A stretch of DNA of 48,347 nt. Source: Polyangiaceae bacterium (GTDB lineage Bacteria; Myxococcota_A; Polyangia; Polyangiales; Polyangiaceae). Both the position numbers and the translations under genes were made by a program. This document shows positions 9,930-17,714 of the stretch, piece after piece (the first letter of the stretch is position 1; each line of letters begins with the position of its first letter). The notes beneath the pieces are model-generated. The model searched no databases. It worked only from the letters and a program-made list of their open reading frames with translations, and was not told where the DNA came from. The stretch is from positions 1 through 48,347 of the forward strand of contig JAICQO010000047.1 of assembly GCA_025937835.1 (NCBI GenBank), given 5' to 3'.

Positions 9930-10004
9930 GCGCCATCCTACCCCGAGACGGGCGCTCCCCGAGCGGTCGGCGGAGAGCCGACTTCGGTGATGCCCAAAAA
10001 AAGA

Positions 10005-10082
10005 TGGTCGGGGCGAGTGGATTCGAACCACCGACCCCCAGACCCCCAGTCTGGTGCGCTAACCAGGCTGCGCTACGCCCCG
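10005..10082 (-). tRNA. tRNA-Pro (anticodon GGG)
   Basis: A complete cloverleaf can be drawn on the minus strand: acceptor stem CGGGGCG/CGCCCCG, anticodon stem CCAGA/TCTGG with loop CTGGGGG (anticodon GGG), and T arm GGTGG-TTCGAAT-CCACT. The discriminator A is followed by an encoded CCA at 10007-10005. A run of seven T on the minus strand (10002-9996) comes right after and probably ends transcription. Confidence 0.97.
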
Positions 10083-10173
10083 AAGGGACCATCTACCGGC
10101 GTTTTTTTAGGGCGCCGGCTGCCGTTAGGCCCGCGCACCCTAGTCCTTCTGGTGGCGATTGCAAACGCAATCG

Positions 10174-11379
10174 TCAGTGACGCGCGCCCATCCGCGCGAA
10201 ATGCTGGGCGACCCGCCGGTAAAGCTCGGCGGCCAGGCGCAGGTCCTTGCAGATCTCGGCGAAGTCTTCGGCCCGGACGCGCAGCAAGCGGCAGGTCTCT
10301 TCGAGCACGGGGCCGTCGCCGTGGCCGGTAACTCCCAGCAGCGACTCGGGGTAAATCAACGCACCGGGGCCGACGCGCCGGCCGCTCGCCGCGTAGCGCG
10401 CCACGCCCTCGAGCACGATGTACGCGACGAGGTCGCTCGCCACGACGCGCGGCACGACCTCGCCCGCGGGCAGCTCGACCTCGACGGCGGCAGAGAGCGC
10501 GCTCAACGCGAGCGGCTCGGGCAGGCCCGCGAGCAATGGGCTCTCGCGTGCGCGCTCGAGATCGGCCAGGTCGAAGCCGCGGTCTTGGTTGCTGCGGCCG
10601 ACGAAGCGCTCGCCGATGTCGAGCACGATCGCGGTCGCGTTGTCGCGGCCGCCGCGTGCGGCGCGCTGGACCAGCGCCTTGGCCGCTTGCTGGGCGGTGC
10701 CGGCGCGGAGCAGCTCGCCGAGCTCGACCTCACCGGTCATCTCCGAATACAGGCCGTCGGTGCAGAGCAGCAGCCGGTCGCCGCGCGCGACGTCGAGAAA
10801 GGCCGTGTCCACCGCCACGGCGTCGCTCAGGCCGATCGCGTTGGTGAGCCCGCCTCGCGGACGAAACACCGGGCCCGTCTCGCTGCGCAGCGTGGAGACC
10901 GGCGTGTGATCTTCGGTGACCTGCAGCACCGCGCGAGAGCGCGCCAGATACACGCGGCCGTCGCCTGCGTGCGCCACGAACGCGTGGTCGCGCGCCAGCC
11001 AGACCACGTCGAGCGTCGCGCCCATGCCGGCGTGAGCAGGGTTCGCCGCGCCGTCGGCGCGCACGACCGCGTTCGCGTGCTCGACGGCCTGGCGCAAGCG
11101 CCGGAACACCTCGCGCCGCGACGGCAAATCCGCGCGCTGCGCGTAGTTTTCTACGGCTCGCTGCGGCCTGCGTTCGGCGAGCGCCGTGCGCACAGCGCCG
11201 ACCGCGAGCTGTGCCGCGACCTCACCGGCCTGGTGCCCGCCCATGCCGTCCGCCACGGCAAACACGGCGAGATCCGGCGCGATCAGGGCTGCGTCTTCGA
11301 AGCGCTCGCGCTCGCGACCGATGTCCTCGGCCGCCGCGAACTCCACACGGAAGTCGAAGCGGGGCAAAACCTCGGGCAA
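10174..11379 (-). CDS. PP2C protein phosphatase with cNMP-binding-like tail
   Basis: A 401-residue protein. Residues about 5-245 are a PP2C-type Ser/Thr phosphatase: VADGMGGHQAGE (metal-binding Asp), HAGDGRVYLAR, LLLCTDGLYSEM and RGGRDNATAI. These bacterial enzymes reverse Ser/Thr kinase signalling. Residues about 280-395 resemble a cyclic-nucleotide-binding beta-barrel (LPAGEVV, AYIVLEGVARY, GPGALIYPESLLG). The phosphate-binding cassette of true cAMP/cGMP binders (FGE..L..R.A) is not kept, so ligand binding is doubtful. The start TTG at 11379 is the only one that gives a full N-terminus. It is divergent from tsaB, whose start lies 51 nt away. Confidence 0.9.
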   Translation of the reverse strand: MPEVLPRFDFRVEFAAAEDIGRERERFEDAALIAPDLAVFAVADGMGGHQAGEVAAQLAVGAVRTALAERRPQRAVENYAQRADLPSRREVFRRLRQAVEHANAVVRADGAANPAHAGMGATLDVVWLARDHAFVAHAGDGRVYLARSRAVLQVTEDHTPVSTLRSETGPVFRPRGGLTNAIGLSDAVAVDTAFLDVARGDRLLLCTDGLYSEMTGEVELGELLRAGTAQQAAKALVQRAARGGRDNATAIVLDIGERFVGRSNQDRGFDLADLERARESPLLAGLPEPLALSALSAAVEVELPAGEVVPRVVASDLVAYIVLEGVARYAASGRRVGPGALIYPESLLGVTGHGDGPVLEETCRLLRVRAEDFAEICKDLRLAAELYRRVAQHFARMGARH

Positions 11380-11430
11380 GCTGCGAGATCATACCCGGGC
11401 CTCCGGCAGGAGTGGTAGTCGACCGTCGCC

Positions 11431-12111
11431 TTGCGCCTGTTAGCCATAGAGACTGCGACCCAGCGCGGGTCGGTTGCCCTGGTGGAGGACGAGCGCGTGG
11501 TGTGCCTGGCCGAGCACGAGCAGCCGAGCGCCCACGCCGAGCGTGTTTTACCCCTGATTGACGGCTGTCTGCGCGAATCGGGCTGGTCGCGGGCGTCGCT
11601 CGAGCGCATCGCGGCCGGCGTGGGTCCAGGCTCGTTCGTCGGCCTGCGCGTGGGCATCGCGCTGGCCCACGGGCTCGGGTTGGGGCTCGGGGTTCCGGTC
11701 GTCGGTGTCGGTTCTCTGAGATGCTTGGCCGCGGCCGTGCCGCGCGAGCGACCCGAGCGGCGCCTGGCCTTGCTCGACGCACGCCGCGACGAGCTGTTCG
11801 CCGCGGTGTACGCCGCCGACGGGAGCGAGCTCGTCGCGCCGAGCCTGTGGCCGCGCAGCGAGGCGCGGGAACGGGTGACGGGTTTGGGCCCAGGGCTCGT
11901 GATCGTCGGCGAGGTGGCCGCGACGCTCGACCTCGGGGCCGGCTTGCTCTTCGAGGGCGAGCGCTGCTTTCCGAGCGCGGACCGCACCGGGCTCATCGCG
12001 CGCCGGCTCGACCCCCTCGAGTCTCCCGCGACGCCTCACTACTGCCGCGGCCCAGGCGCCGATCTGCCCAATCTTCCGCCCTCGCCACTCGGCGAACCGG
12101 GGCCAGGCTGA
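11431..12111 (+). CDS. tsaB: tRNA threonylcarbamoyladenosine protein TsaB
   Basis: A 226-residue ASKHA-fold protein that scaffolds TsaD in making the t6A37 modification of ANN-decoding tRNAs. The start LLAIETATQRGSVALVED and the central GVGPGSFVGLRVGIALAHGL are family signatures (the usual residue after F is Thr, here Val). The C-terminal part LALLDARRDELFAAVY also fits. The start codon is TTG at 11431. It leads a run of five co-directional genes (tsaB, crp-like, TPR lipoprotein, RodZ-like, recO) with gaps of 13 nt or less or with overlaps. Confidence 0.93.
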   Translation: MRLLAIETATQRGSVALVEDERVVCLAEHEQPSAHAERVLPLIDGCLRESGWSRASLERIAAGVGPGSFVGLRVGIALAHGLGLGLGVPVVGVGSLRCLAAAVPRERPERRLALLDARRDELFAAVYAADGSELVAPSLWPRSEARERVTGLGPGLVIVGEVAATLDLGAGLLFEGERCFPSADRTGLIARRLDPLESPATPHYCRGPGADLPNLPPSPLGEPGPG

Positions 12112-12117
12112 TAGAGT
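12112..12117 (+). promoter_or_regulatory. TAGAGT, possible leaderless -10 element
   Basis: TAGAGT ends 7 nt before the ATG of the Crp/Fnr gene and directly follows the tsaB stop codon. No Shine-Dalgarno sequence is present before this ATG. The arrangement mirrors that at 5109-5114. It could allow the regulator to be expressed apart from tsaB. Confidence 0.3.
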
Positions 12118-12124
12118 CCGCGCC

Positions 12125-12832
12125 ATGTCGGCCGATGCCCTGGAGCGCGCGAAGCTGCTTTCGCGATACGGGCGGCGGATTGCGGCCGGAACCGTGCTGT
12201 ACCGCGACGGCGACCCCGCTGATCACGCCTACCTGATCGAGCAAGGCCGGGTCCGGCTGTTCAAGGAAATCGGCGGGATGGAGCGCAGCCTGCGCCTGGT
12301 GCGGCCGGGCGAGCTGTTCGGCGAGTCGGCGCTGACCCCCGGCTCCGTGCGCGCCTCCACGGCGCTCGCGCTCGACGACGTGGACGCGCTGGTCTTCGAC
12401 GCTTCGGCGTTCGACGAGATCGTGTTCACGTATCCCTCGGTGACCCAGCACGTGGTCGCCGAGCTGGTGCTCAGGCTGCGTGAAGCCGAAGACCAGATCG
12501 AAATCCTGCGCGTGAGCGACGCCCGCTCCAAGGTCCTGGTCGCGCTGATCAAGCTCGCCGAGCACGCCACCGGCGCAGCGACCGGATCGGAGCCGCGCGG
12601 CCTCGAGATCTCGCCGCTCGAGCTGTCGGCCCGGATCGGGCTCGATGTCGAGAGCGTCAAGCGCATCGTGCTCGGCCTCAAGGAGTCGGGGCACCTCCGG
12701 ATCGTCGACGAGCGGGTCGAGATCCCCGACCTCGATACGCTGCGCGAGCTCTACGCCCTGCTCGGTGTACGCGACCAGCTCCGCGGGCCCGAGCGCTCCC
12801 AATCCTTTTCTGGCAAGGCCGCGAGCTCATGA
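12125..12832 (+). CDS. Crp/Fnr-family transcription regulator
   Basis: A 235-residue regulator. The N-terminal cyclic-nucleotide-binding domain (residues about 10-125) has a well-kept phosphate cassette, GELFGESAL followed by VRASTA, which suggests it really binds a cyclic nucleotide. A long dimer helix follows, then a C-terminal winged helix (about 160-220) with LSARIGLDVESVKRIVLGLKESG as the helix-turn-helix. There are no cysteine clusters of the Fnr iron-sulfur type. It overlaps the next gene by 4 nt (ATGA), so the two are translationally coupled. Confidence 0.93.
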   Translation: MSADALERAKLLSRYGRRIAAGTVLYRDGDPADHAYLIEQGRVRLFKEIGGMERSLRLVRPGELFGESALTPGSVRASTALALDDVDALVFDASAFDEIVFTYPSVTQHVVAELVLRLREAEDQIEILRVSDARSKVLVALIKLAEHATGAATGSEPRGLEISPLELSARIGLDVESVKRIVLGLKESGHLRIVDERVEIPDLDTLRELYALLGVRDQLRGPERSQSFSGKAASS

Positions 12833-13638
12833 GAAATCGCTCTTTATCTCGATGGTTTGCAGCGGTAGCTCTGGTGGCGGCTCCGCTCTGGGCCGGTTGC
12901 GCGGCCAATACCCGAGCGCCGGGCGACCCTGTACGTCAAAGTGAGAGCGAGTACGACATTGCGCGCGACCTGTGGCTGCGCCGCGGGCAGACGCGCGAAG
13001 CGCTCGAGCACGCGCTGAAGGCAATCGAGCTCGACGACGAAAACTCGGAAGCGTTCCACCTCGTGGCGCTGCTCTATCTCGACTTCTGTTCGCGGGGCCC
13101 CTCCGAGTGCCGGCTGAAGGATGCCGAGCAGGCGGCGAGCAAGGCGCTGTCGCTGAAGAAGGACTTCCGCGAAGCTCGAAATACCCTGGGGGTGGTGTTG
13201 ATCCACCTGAAGCGGCCGAAGGACGCGATCGCCGTGCTACGTCCGCTCTCGGAGGACATCCTCTATCAGACGCCCGAGAAGGCCTGGGGGAACCTGGGGT
13301 GGGCCTACTACGAGGCCGGCGAGCTCGACCGCGCGATCGACGCGCTCCGGCGCAGCATCGCGGCCCAGCCGCTGTTCTGCGTGGGGGCGCTGCGCCTCGG
13401 GATGGCGTATGAACGGCGCGGTGAGCTCGCGCCTGCGCTCGCGTCGTTCACGCGCGCGATCGAGACCAAGGCGCCCGAGTGCAACCGGCTCCAAGATGCG
13501 TTCTGGGGAAGAGCTCGCGTGGCCGAGCGGCTGGGGCAGACGGATTCAATCCGGGCGGATCTCGAGCGCTGCGTCGAACTGTCGAGCGCGAGCGAATCCG
13601 GGAAAAATTGCCGATCCATGCTCGACCACCTGAAGTAG
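12829..13638 (+). CDS. TPR lipoprotein, candidate Tgl/PilF homologue
   Basis: A 269-residue predicted lipoprotein: a signal peptide ends in WAGC (Cys23). Residues about 45-245 form at least five tetratricopeptide repeats (for example AWGNLGWAYYEAGELDRAIDALRRSIAAQP). Its size, the lipoprotein signal and the Cys-containing C-terminal repeats resemble Myxococcus Tgl and pseudomonad PilF, which help assemble the PilQ secretin for type IV pili; that assignment is inference. It overlaps the Crp/Fnr gene by 4 nt. A RodZ-like gene follows after 12 nt. Confidence 0.8.
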   Translation: MRNRSLSRWFAAVALVAAPLWAGCAANTRAPGDPVRQSESEYDIARDLWLRRGQTREALEHALKAIELDDENSEAFHLVALLYLDFCSRGPSECRLKDAEQAASKALSLKKDFREARNTLGVVLIHLKRPKDAIAVLRPLSEDILYQTPEKAWGNLGWAYYEAGELDRAIDALRRSIAAQPLFCVGALRLGMAYERRGELAPALASFTRAIETKAPECNRLQDAFWGRARVAERLGQTDSIRADLERCVELSSASESGKNCRSMLDHLK

Positions 13639-13650
13639 TCTCGCCTCCCC

Positions 13651-14079
13651 ATGCCGAGCGTCGGCCAGTACCTGCGGGAGCAACGCGAATCCCGCGGCAT
13701 GAGCGTCGAAGAGATCTCACGCGGCACGCGTGTGCCCGTTTCCAGCGTCGAACGCATCGAGGCCGACCGCTTCGACGAGTTACCGGGCGAGGTCTTCGTG
13801 CGCGGCTTCGTCAAGTCCTACGCCCGCGCGCTGAGCCTGCCGCCGGACGAGGTGCTGGCGCGGTACACGGCCAGCCGGCGCGTGGTTTCGGTGACGCCGC
13901 TGCCGCTCTCGAACGCCACGCAAAAACCCGCACGCGGTCGCAGGTTCGGCGTGGCGATCGCGTTCGTGCTGCTGCTGATCTTGTTCACGCTCGCGCTCAG
14001 CATCGTGCTCAAGCCGCGCGGTGACGACATGCCGCAAGAGTTGTCGCACGCGGCGGGCCGGCTCACGCTCACGGCGTGA
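13651..14079 (+). CDS. RodZ-like HTH membrane protein
   Basis: A 142-residue protein with an N-terminal helix-turn-helix of the RodZ type (residues 3-70: LREQRESRGMSVEEISRGTRVPVSSVERIE, then ELPGEVFVRGFVKSYAR) and one transmembrane helix at about 95-115. A short outer tail follows. RodZ links MreB to the wall-synthesis machinery; this one lacks the large periplasmic beta domain and is shorter than classical RodZ (over 300 residues). It is co-directional with and close to both neighbours, overlapping recO by 4 nt. Confidence 0.82.
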   Translation: MPSVGQYLREQRESRGMSVEEISRGTRVPVSSVERIEADRFDELPGEVFVRGFVKSYARALSLPPDEVLARYTASRRVVSVTPLPLSNATQKPARGRRFGVAIAFVLLLILFTLALSIVLKPRGDDMPQELSHAAGRLTLTA

Positions 14080-14795
14080 GCACGACGTCACGACCCAGCG
14101 TCCACTCGACCGAAGCGCTGGTGCTCCGCCGCGTCGAGTACGGCGACGCCGATCTGATCGTGACGCTGCTCACGCTCTCGCTCGGGCGCGTTTCGGCGCT
14201 GGCGCGCGGGGCGCGCAAGAGCCGGCGTCGCTTCGGAGGCGCGCTCGAGCCGTTCTTCACGCTGCACGTGACGCTCGAAGAGCGACGCTCCTCGGAGCTG
14301 TTCGCGCTGCGCGAGGCCAGCGTGCTGCGGGCGCGCACCGGCTTGCTCGGTAATCTGCCGGCGCTCACGAGCGCGGGCCGCGTGCTCGGCTGGGTGCGGC
14401 GCGCAGCGCCCGCGCACACGCCGGAGCCGGAAGCCTGGTCGATCGTCGAAGAGCTGCTGGATCGGCTCGCCGCCGGCGCGGAGCGCGACGCGGACGTGGA
14501 GGTCGCGCGCGCAGCGCTCAAGCTCCTGGCCGCGTTCGGCTGGGCGCTCGAGCTCGAGCGCTGCGTGCGCTGCGGAAAGCTTTGCCCCGCCGGGCGCCCT
14601 GCCAGCATCGACCCGGCGCGCGGCGGCCTGGTGTGCCGCGAGTGCGGAGGCGCGCGCGTGCGTGTGACGCCCGACATCCGGTCGCGCCTGATCGCTGCCG
14701 CACAGGGACGGATCGAAGAGCTCAGCGCGGACGATGCGCGGTTCGCTCTGGATCTGGTGGAGCGGGTGCTCGAGACGCACGCGCCGGGGAGCTAG
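14076..14795 (+). CDS. recO: DNA repair protein RecO
   Basis: A 239-residue RecO, which with RecF/RecR loads RecA on single-stranded DNA. It has the N-terminal OB fold (ALVLRRVEYGDADLIVTLLTLSLGRVSALARGARKS), a helical middle and a zinc motif (CVRCGKLCP ... CREC). The start is GTG 14076, overlapping the RodZ-like stop (GTGA). Its TAG stop shares the four bases CTAG (14792-14795) with the stop of the convergent phosphate cotransporter gene. Confidence 0.93.
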   Translation: MSTTSRPSVHSTEALVLRRVEYGDADLIVTLLTLSLGRVSALARGARKSRRRFGGALEPFFTLHVTLEERRSSELFALREASVLRARTGLLGNLPALTSAGRVLGWVRRAAPAHTPEPEAWSIVEELLDRLAAGAERDADVEVARAALKLLAAFGWALELERCVRCGKLCPAGRPASIDPARGGLVCRECGGARVRVTPDIRSRLIAAAQGRIEELSADDARFALDLVERVLETHAPGS

Positions 14796-16867
14796 ACAGC
14801 GGCAGCCGGGCTGCTCTTGGCGTAGCTCGCAGCGAGCGACTCGGACAGCCGGTAGACCTGATTTCCAGCCGCTTCGTAGGCGTCGACCAGACCCAACACG
14901 CCGAGGTGCAAGCGCACGATCGACGGCTCCGGCTCACCCGACAAGACCGCGGCGCGCGCGCGCGCTTCGAGGCCGTTCATGTGGATCTCGCGGGCGCGCG
15001 CCAGGTCGAGATCCGCGGGCGAGCGCTGCTCGATCGAGCGCATCAGCGCGTCGACGCCCTCGGCGAGCAAGGTGTGGAGCTTGCGCAGCGTGTCCTCGTC
15101 TTGATGCGGGAGCAGCCGCGCTTCGGCGTTGGCCGAAAGCGCCACGCGGCGATCGATCAGGCGCTCGGCCTGGCGGTGGACGGCATCGAGCGCGCGTTCG
15201 AGCTGCAAGCAGCCGAACGCCGTGCGGCCGAGCACGTGGCCCTCGCCTTCTTTCTCGAGTCGGAGCACGGGGCCCGCGAGCAGCGCCTCGAGCTCGTCGT
15301 GGGCATCCGCCAGGCGGTGCTCCGCCGTGCGCCCGGCCTCGCGCCGGCCTTCGAGCGCCAGATCCAGCAGCGGTTCGAGGCCGCTGCGGTGCGCGGCCAA
15401 GACCCGCAGCAATGACGAGCGCACGACGCCCGCCACGTCGCCGACGCGAGACAGCTCGCCGGGCCGCCCGTCCGGAAACCAGTGCTCGAGCTTGCGCGCC
15501 AAGAAGGGCACGGCCGGTAGCAGCAAGAGCGCCGCGCCGAGCTGCGAGAGCGCGAAGGCCGCGCCGAGGTGCAGCCCGAAGTTTGGCAGCAGCACGCGCT
15601 TGCCCCACTCGATTTCTTGAGGGACGCCCGGCACGATCCGATCTGCGAGCCAGGCCCAGAGCCCGACCGTCAGCGCGCTGACCACGGTGCTACCGGCGCC
15701 CAGGATCAGGTGCAGCTGTGCCAGCCGGCGGCACGAGCGCCCGGCCGGCGTGGTGATCAACGCCCCGAACGCGGCGCCGAGACCGGAGCCGGACAACACC
15801 GCCAGCGCGGTTTTCAAATCCCACTCCGCCGTGGTCTGGGCGAGCATGAGCACCAGGACCACCACGGGCGCCGGGCCCTGCAGAACGGCCACGAGCGCCG
15901 CACCGAGCAGGCTGCACACGGCCACGTGCACCACCGAGTCGGCGCGCAACGAAGCCACGAACGAGAGCAGACGCGGATCTTGGATGAATGGCTCGAAGCC
16001 CGGCCGCAGCGTCTGCAAACCGAACGCGATCAGCCCCGCCCCCAACACGAAGCGCCCGATCGCGGTCGAGCGCCGATCCGCCGAGAGCCCGAGCCAGAGC
16101 ACGCCGATCGCGATCACCAGCAGCCCTTCGCGCGGATCGATCAAGCCCGTGACCAGCGGCGCGCTCGCGGCGCCGATCTGCGCGCCAAGGAAGGCCGAAG
16201 CCGCCGGCACGACCGCGAGCAAGCTCGAGGACACGAGGCCAGCGAGTAAGCCCGCGGCGGCCGTCGTGGATTGCGCGAGCGCACCGACGACTGCACCCAG
16301 ACCGAGCGCTGCCGGTCCGCGCCGGCCGAGCCTCGCAATCAGGTTGGCGTTGCCGAGACCGGCCGCGCCGCGCGCGCCGCGCGCCAGGATGCCGATACCG
16401 AAGATCAACAGCGCGAAGCCGCCGACGAGGTTGCGAAATGGCTTTCGGTAGTTCGCCGTCTTGACCTGCAGAGGGTACGGCTTGCTGCGCTCGTCACCGG
16501 CGTAGACGCGGAGCTTCACGCGCCCGACCGGCAGATCCGACGGCAGCCGCACCACGAGCGCGCCGTTCCGGCGGGCCAACACGGGCAGCTCTTCTTTCCC
16601 GGCAAAGGCTCGGACCGGCACACGCTCGGGCGCTCCCTCGTAACTGATCGTCACGGCCGAGCCGGCGACCGCATCGGTCGGCGAAACCGCGACCACGTCG
16701 AGCCGCTGCTCGGGCGCTGAGTCCGCGCCCGAAAAGTGCCCGGCATCGAGCGTCGCGGCCGGCTCGCCGTCGGGCAAGAGAAAGTAGACGAGCACGATCA
16801 GGCAGCTCGCGACCCAGGCAGAAACCAAGCGGAACGACCGCCTCGGGCGGTGTTCAGCTTGCGCCAT
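14792..16867 (-). CDS. Na+/phosphate cotransporter with IPT-like and PhoU-like regions
   Basis: A 691-residue inner-membrane protein of the NptA/YjbB (Na/Pi cotransporter) family. After one N-terminal helix, residues about 55-135 look like an extracytoplasmic IPT/TIG-type beta domain (VVAVSPTDAVAGSAVTISYEG), which is unusual. The transport core (about 145-465) holds the first-repeat signature GALAQSTTAAAGLLAGL. The matching position in the second repeat reads LQGPAPVVVLVLMLAQTTA, a departure from the usual QSS-type motif, so substrate or ion coupling may differ. Residues 480-680 are a charged helical domain like PhoU. It overlaps the VTC polymerase gene by 14 nt and is the last gene of the six-gene unit, which fits a role in supplying phosphate. 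Confidence 0.9.
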   Translation of the reverse strand: MAQAEHRPRRSFRLVSAWVASCLIVLVYFLLPDGEPAATLDAGHFSGADSAPEQRLDVVAVSPTDAVAGSAVTISYEGAPERVPVRAFAGKEELPVLARRNGALVVRLPSDLPVGRVKLRVYAGDERSKPYPLQVKTANYRKPFRNLVGGFALLIFGIGILARGARGAAGLGNANLIARLGRRGPAALGLGAVVGALAQSTTAAAGLLAGLVSSSLLAVVPAASAFLGAQIGAASAPLVTGLIDPREGLLVIAIGVLWLGLSADRRSTAIGRFVLGAGLIAFGLQTLRPGFEPFIQDPRLLSFVASLRADSVVHVAVCSLLGAALVAVLQGPAPVVVLVLMLAQTTAEWDLKTALAVLSGSGLGAAFGALITTPAGRSCRRLAQLHLILGAGSTVVSALTVGLWAWLADRIVPGVPQEIEWGKRVLLPNFGLHLGAAFALSQLGAALLLLPAVPFLARKLEHWFPDGRPGELSRVGDVAGVVRSSLLRVLAAHRSGLEPLLDLALEGRREAGRTAEHRLADAHDELEALLAGPVLRLEKEGEGHVLGRTAFGCLQLERALDAVHRQAERLIDRRVALSANAEARLLPHQDEDTLRKLHTLLAEGVDALMRSIEQRSPADLDLARAREIHMNGLEARARAAVLSGEPEPSIVRLHLGVLGLVDAYEAAGNQVYRLSESLAASYAKSSPAAAV

Positions 16868-17714
16868 GTACGGCTCCCGAGGCCGCCACGAACTTGCTGA
16901 ACGATATCGGTGCCACGCACGCGCGATCGAGCGCCCGCGAGAGCCAGCTCGGGGTCGCGGAGTGCTGCTTGACCTCGATCACCGCCTCTTCGAGCTCGCC
17001 GCGCACGGGACCGAGCTCGTTTCTGACCAGCGGACGCGGGCGGGTCCACAGATCGGGCTCGGGCGCGTAAAACGCCAGGCCGAGATCGATCGTCACGCGC
17101 AGGCTACCGTCGTCCGCCTGAAACGGCAGGCGCCGGTAATTGACGAGGCAAGACGGCTCGAGCGGCTCGTCGAGCTCGCGGCAGTAGCCGACGATGGCTT
17201 CGAGGCCGCTCCAAGTCGAGTCGTCCAGCCCGAGCTCGGGCGCGGCGAAGGCGTCGGGCACCACCCTGCCGCTCGTGAACAACGACGGCACGCCGCGCTT
17301 CGGCACGCGCAGGCGCTGCTTGGCCGTGCGATCGTTGTGCTTACGCTTCAGCTCGAACCACAGCCAGGGCTGATAGCGCACGATGTGCTCGGGCTCCGTC
17401 GCGAGCTCGGTCAGCGACGGGTGCAGATCGTAATACTCCTTGGCGCGGAACTTGACGTTGGCTTCGACGTTGGAAATTGCCGCGCGGTAGTGCTTCCGCG
17501 ACGGGGTGTCGAAGTAGATCGTGGTCACGTAATGGTGCGGATCCGGCAGGCGGTTCGCACCTTCACCGAGGTAGCGGTGCGAGGAGAGCCGTCGCTCGAG
17601 GTCGGCGAGGAACACACCTAGCCTGTCGCCTCGGAGCAAGTACTTGAGCTCCTGGCGTTCGGCCGTGATGCGCTCGTCGGCCGAGCTCGGGGCGGACTCC
17701 TCGACCGACAACAT
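16854..17714 (-). CDS. VTC-type polyphosphate polymerase
   Basis: A 286-residue single-domain protein of the VTC (CYTH-like triphosphate tunnel) family, which makes inorganic polyphosphate from ATP in yeast vacuoles and has bacterial homologues of unknown role. Visible tunnel-lining motifs are QELKYLL (the E-x-K signature), TIYFDTP, VKFRAKEYYD, WFELKRKHN, VNYRR and AVIEVK. No membrane helix is present, so it should work on the inner face of the membrane. The start ATG overlaps the stop of the preceding lipoprotein gene (TGATG), and its end overlaps the Na/Pi cotransporter gene by 14 nt. Polyphosphate made here could pull imported phosphate into storage; this is inference from context. Confidence 0.92.
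   Translation of the reverse strand: MLSVEESAPSSADERITAERQELKYLLRGDRLGVFLADLERRLSSHRYLGEGANRLPDPHHYVTTIYFDTPSRKHYRAAISNVEANVKFRAKEYYDLHPSLTELATEPEHIVRYQPWLWFELKRKHNDRTAKQRLRVPKRGVPSLFTSGRVVPDAFAAPELGLDDSTWSGLEAIVGYCRELDEPLEPSCLVNYRRLPFQADDGSLRVTIDLGLAFYAPEPDLWTRPRPLVRNELGPVRGELEEAVIEVKQHSATPSWLSRALDRACVAPISFSKFVAASGAVHGAS

Noticed and set aside
9930-10031. Upstream extension of the hybrid histidine kinase into the tRNA-Pro gene
   Set aside because: The extension would overlap a perfect tRNA and has no domain; an internal GTG with a ribosome site exists at 9929.
10095-10118. Hairpin CCGGCG/CGCCGG with a T-rich loop after the PP2C gene
   Set aside because: The T run is in the loop and not after the stem on the minus strand, so it is not a standard terminator.
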